64,000 bases of DNA from Neisseria sp. Marseille-Q5346 (lineage in GTDB: Bacteria > Pseudomonadota > Gammaproteobacteria > Burkholderiales > Neisseriaceae), in the NCBI RefSeq assembly GCF_946902045.1, contig NZ_OX336253.1, forward strand, positions 1,984,001 to 2,048,000, given 5' to 3'. The notes under the pieces were generated by a model. The model was not told the origin of the DNA. It worked only from the letters and a program-made list of their open reading frames with translations, and made no database searches. Numbering within the stretch: position 1 is the stretch's first letter; each line of letters opens with the position of its first letter. This document shows, piece by piece, positions 61,809 through 64,000 of this stretch. The translations under genes were made by a program, and so were the position numbers.

Positions 61809-62412
61809 ACTGGATTTGAGCAAATACCGCAAAGATGCCAAAGGTAATTTGGTGCCGGTAGACAATATTAAGGAAATGGATTTATTGCGCGACGAGCTGG
61901 TCATGGAGCTGGCAGGAAAGGCTCGGTCGGTACAAGAAAAGATTGTGGATTTCAAACGTGGTGCTGTTGAGGATATTGCGGCCTTTGTACAGCTCTCCGC
62001 CGACCGTTACGACGTATCGTTGGGCGGCAAGAAAGGCAATGTCACTCTTCACAGCTTCGACGGGCAATATCGTGTAAATCTTGCTATGCAGGACACACTG
62101 GTCTTTGATGAAGGTCTGCTTGCCGCCAAGGCCTTGATTGATGAGTGCATCAATGAGTGGACCGAGGGTAGCCGGACGGAGTTGAAAACGCTCATTAATG
62201 CGGCATTCCAGGTTGATAAAGAAGGCAATATCTCTACTGCTCGTGTTCTTGGGCTGCGCCGGTTGGCAATTAAAGATGAGAAATGGCAACGCGCTATGGA
62301 TGCTTTGAGCGATAGTTTGCAAGTTCATACAAGCAAGCAATTTGTACGAATTTACGAACGTGGTCAAGACGGCGAGTATCAGCTGATGAACTTGGATATT
62401 GCGAAAGTGTGA
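61801..62412 (+). CDS. DUF3164 family phage protein
   Basis: A 203-residue protein with the DUF3164 pattern seen in Mu-like prophages: N-terminal MNELDLSKYRKDAKGNLVP, the DYRYDVSLGGKKGNVTLHSFDG-like segment (DRYDVSLGGKKGN) and the C-terminal RVLGLRRLAIKDEKWQRAMDAL. Function unknown; it is among the conserved early genes. The ATG lies 8 nt inside the previous gene. Confidence 0.85.
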   Translation: MNELDLSKYRKDAKGNLVPVDNIKEMDLLRDELVMELAGKARSVQEKIVDFKRGAVEDIAAFVQLSADRYDVSLGGKKGNVTLHSFDGQYRVNLAMQDTLVFDEGLLAAKALIDECINEWTEGSRTELKTLINAAFQVDKEGNISTARVLGLRRLAIKDEKWQRAMDALSDSLQVHTSKQFVRIYERGQDGEYQLMNLDIAKV

Positions 62413-62414
62413 CC

Positions 62415-62531
62415 ATGCTGCTGTTTTTATTTTCTGCCTCAATCTTCGTCTATTGGTTAATCCACTTGGTATTTCGGGTAGACGATTGGAAAGACCAAGA
62501 TGAAGACAACTGGCTGGACGGAGAAGATTAA
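62415..62531 (+). CDS. Small phage membrane protein (38 aa)
   Basis: A short frame beginning 2 nt after the DUF3164 stop: one hydrophobic helix (MLLFLFSASIFVYWLIHLVF) and a very acidic tail (about 18 residues with Asp/Glu/Trp). The spacing and coding look support it, but it is short. Function unknown. Confidence 0.5.
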   Translation: MLLFLFSASIFVYWLIHLVFRVDDWKDQDEDNWLDGED

Positions 62532-62587
62532 AGAGTTTAACCGCGCGGCACGGTCTGCCGCTTTTATTAAATCATTTGGAGTTAATC

Positions 62588-62863
62588 ATGCATAAAACTG
62601 AATTGGTGGCCGCATTGGCCGAAAAAGCAAACGTAAGCAAATCTACTGCAGCTGATGTCTTGAATGCCTTTGAGACTGTTGTGACTAACGAGCTGATTGC
62701 CGGTGGCGAGGTTCGATTAACCGGTTTCGGTACGTTCTATGTTGTAGACAAGGCAGAACGTCAAGGTCGTAACCCTAAGACCGGCGAGGCATTGGTCATC
62801 GCTGCCCATACTACGCCTAAATTTAAAGCCGGTACGGATTTGAAAAAAGCAGTCAATCCATAG
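62588..62863 (+). CDS. HU-family DNA-binding protein
   Basis: A 91-residue HU: MHKTELVAALAEKANVSKSTAADVLNAFETVV, the RLTGFGTFYVVDKAERQGRNPKTGEALVIAAHTTPKF arm region and the C-terminal helix. In Mu, host HU or IHF assists transpososome assembly; a phage-encoded HU could do so here. The ATG at 62588 after TTGGAG is chosen. It is followed by a strong terminator. Confidence 0.93.
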   Translation: MHKTELVAALAEKANVSKSTAADVLNAFETVVTNELIAGGEVRLTGFGTFYVVDKAERQGRNPKTGEALVIAAHTTPKFKAGTDLKKAVNP

Positions 62864-62872
62864 CCAGGCTAT

Positions 62873-62909
62873 AAAAAAGGCCGTCTGAAAGTTTCAGACG
62901 GCCTTTTTT
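62873..62909. terminator. Uptake-sequence terminator after the HU gene
   Basis: An 18-bp stem AAAAAAGGCCGTCTGAAA / TTTCAGACGGCCTTTTTT with a 1-nt gap. It ends the early operon before gemA-mor. Confidence 0.85.
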
Positions 62910-63010
62910 ATTTGCCAAATGACTACCGGCAAATGTAGAATCAGGCATAATATATTGATTTATTTAAATATATGAAACAACGTTTCAGTATGTGAAAAGA
63001 AAGGATTAGC

Positions 63011-63490
63011 ATGGAAACGGCAAAAGCGAAAAAACAGCGTTTAATCCGTCTGATTCACGTCGGTAAAACGCAGTTGATGATGGCCGATAGCGAGTACCGT
63101 ACGCTATTGGCCAATATTTCGCGCGGGAAAACGAGCAGCACTAAGTTGTCGGTCGATGAGTTAGAACTGGTGGTAACGGCTCTGAAGGCGCGTGGTTTTG
63201 TAGTAACGACAAAAGCGCAGGCTAAAAGTGACAAGCCGGATATTAAAGTCCGGCCTGCCCATCCTGCAGTTGATGGCCAAATTAAAAAAATACGTGCGTT
63301 ATGGCTTGAGCTACACGGTATCGGTGCAGTAAGAAATCCGTCCGAGCTGGCTTTGGGCAGATTTGTAAAGCGTATGGTCGGCGTTGATTATCATGGCTGG
63401 CTTGATATTGATAATGCACAGAAGGTCATTGAACACTTGAAACAATGGTTGTTACGCGAGGAAAGAAAACTGGAGGTGCTAAGTGGCTGA
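63011..63490 (+). CDS. GemA-like phage regulatory protein (DUF1018)
   Basis: A 159-residue protein with the GemA/gp16 pattern: KKQRLIRLIHVGKTQLMMADSEYRTLLANISRGKTSSTKLSVDELELVVTALKARGF and a helical C-terminus. GemA of Mu alters host gene expression and DNA gyrase-linked functions. RBS AAAGGA lies 6-8 nt before ATG. It overlaps the mor gene by 8 nt. Confidence 0.9.
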   Translation: METAKAKKQRLIRLIHVGKTQLMMADSEYRTLLANISRGKTSSTKLSVDELELVVTALKARGFVVTTKAQAKSDKPDIKVRPAHPAVDGQIKKIRALWLELHGIGAVRNPSELALGRFVKRMVGVDYHGWLDIDNAQKVIEHLKQWLLREERKLEVLSG

Positions 63491-63827
63491 TGAACGCGTA
63501 CCCGAGCTGGTGACCGATTTGGAAGACCAAATGTCTGCCTGTTTATGTTCTGAGCTGCCGATGTTGGATAAAACTCAGGCGAAGGTGGTAAGTAAGAAGG
63601 TGGCAAGATTCATTACGGACAACTGGGGAGGCCAATTGATTTATATCCCGAAGAACCATATCGGCAAGGTATCGGAAAGAGACCAACAGGTATATCGGGA
63701 ATTTAATGGTAAGAATCATGCAGCGTTAAGTAAGAAATTTGATTTAACTGTTCAACAAATCTATCGCATTGTGAAAGCAGTCGGAGATGCGGAAAGGTCG
63801 AAAAGACAGACTGATTTGTTTGGATAA
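63483..63827 (+). CDS. mor: Mor transcription activator
   Basis: A 114-residue Mor/C-family activator: dimerisation part (ITDNWGGQLIYIPKNHIGKVSERDQQVYREFNG) and C-terminal HTH (HAALSKKFDLTVQQIYRIVKAV). Mor turns on middle transcription in Mu. GTG start coupled to gemA. The genes it would normally activate are not downstream in this element; late genes run the other way, so its targets may be on the other side of the repressor. Confidence 0.9.
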   Translation: MADERVPELVTDLEDQMSACLCSELPMLDKTQAKVVSKKVARFITDNWGGQLIYIPKNHIGKVSERDQQVYREFNGKNHAALSKKFDLTVQQIYRIVKAVGDAERSKRQTDLFG

Positions 63828-63848
63828 GTCTCGTAATAAAACGGAATG

Positions 63849-63878
63849 GCGGTCAGGTTTTATCCTGACCGCTTTTAT
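63849..63878 (+). terminator. Terminator after mor
   Basis: GCGGTCAGG / CCTGACCGC with a 6-nt loop, followed by TTTTATATT. It closes the early block 21 nt after the mor stop. Confidence 0.85.
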
Positions 63879-64000
63879 ATTGCGTTTCTCGTCTTGGTCG
63901 GGGGTTTGCCTACCCTGAGCCATAAACTCGCTAAAAATGCCGTTTTTGCGCATTTTGAGTAAAACATGTTTTAAACCGCATTAAAAGCTGTTTCAGACGG
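63873..64000. other. Right boundary region of the prophage
   Basis: No gene seen. It contains the candidate phage end at 63952 (reading inward TGCGCAAAAACG), an inverted AAAATGC-N9-GCATTTT around it, a 12-bp palindrome AAAACATGTTTT at 63961-63972, and an uptake sequence at the window edge that is probably already host DNA. Confidence 0.4.

Larger units (their letters stand above)
45631..63952. mobile_element. Mu-like prophage, deleted or satellite-like (18.3 kb)
   Basis: A block of Mu-type genes: repressor, Ner, MuA and MuB transposition proteins, GemA, Mor, lysis genes, terminase, portal, gpF and gpG. Candidate ends are TGCGCAAAACG at 45631 (reading inward) and TGCGCAAAAACG on the opposite strand at 63952, both beginning with the TG of Mu-type termini. 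TTTTG lies just outside the right end and two bases outside the left, so a target duplication is only approximate. Early and late genes diverge, and no capsid, scaffold or tail gene is present. Ends are inferred; the gene content is well supported. Confidence 0.75.

Overview
The window is a Neisseria chromosome segment. The evidence is the very dense uptake sequence GCCGTCTGAA, usually preceded by AG (the AGGCCGTCTGAA dialect of commensal species such as the N. subflava/flavescens group rather than the AT-dialect of gonococcus and meningococcus), together with the divergent aniA/norB denitrification pair and the gmk-rpoZ-spoT and secB/recG gene neighbourhoods. The exact species is inference. 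Most intergenic gaps hold an inverted pair of uptake sequences acting as a terminator.

Host part, about 1-45,600: an AsmA-like envelope protein, rpsO, a NirV-like protein with the copper nitrite reductase aniA and the divergent quinol nitric oxide reductase norB (nitrite to NO to N2O, with FNR- and NarP-like sites between them); prmB; a YwqK-like repeat protein; apt, gmk, rpoZ, spoT; a 53-residue membrane protein, recX, gph; an NAD-type glutamate dehydrogenase; a Mip/FkpA lipoprotein; purN; a DUF3108 protein; rng; grxC, secB; a large TonB-dependent receptor behind a Fur-like box; recG; an NADP-type glutamate dehydrogenase; thyA; smc; a membrane-anchored cold-shock-domain protein; a glycosyltransferase; pmbA; darP; a lipoprotein; recJ; a DMT transporter; a divergent aldehyde/alcohol dehydrogenase pair; a pseudouridine synthase and a small secreted protein.

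Prophage part, about 45.63-63.95 kb: a Mu-type transposable element. The rightward early operon runs ner, an IclR-like HTH, a DUF3102-like protein, MuA, small genes, MuB, small genes, DUF3164, HU, gemA and mor. Leftward from the same control region run the CI-type repressor, two secreted accessory proteins, endolysin, a holin-like protein, Rz/Rz1, a DksA/TraR-like finger, gp25-gp27-like proteins, terminase, portal, gpF and gpG. Nothing follows gpG: capsid, scaffold and tail genes are absent. Early and late genes therefore diverge, as in BcepMu rather than Mu, and short inverted repeats (TGCGCAAAA(A)CG) at 45,631 and 63,952 are candidate ends of an 18.3-kb deleted or satellite-like element.

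The most notable signals are two genes bracketed by near-identical direct copies of an uptake-sequence terminator (the TonB receptor and a lipoprotein); a highly basic 44-residue ORF between two copies of the gp27/terminase junction; two copies of a 24-26-bp perfect palindrome bracketing the DUF3102/MuA gene pair; a 15-bp hairpin that buries the endolysin Shine-Dalgarno; secreted moron genes cotranscribed with the repressor; and a palindrome overlapping both -10 boxes of the divergent aldehyde/alcohol dehydrogenase genes. I saw no rRNA, tRNA, CRISPR array or insertion sequence.
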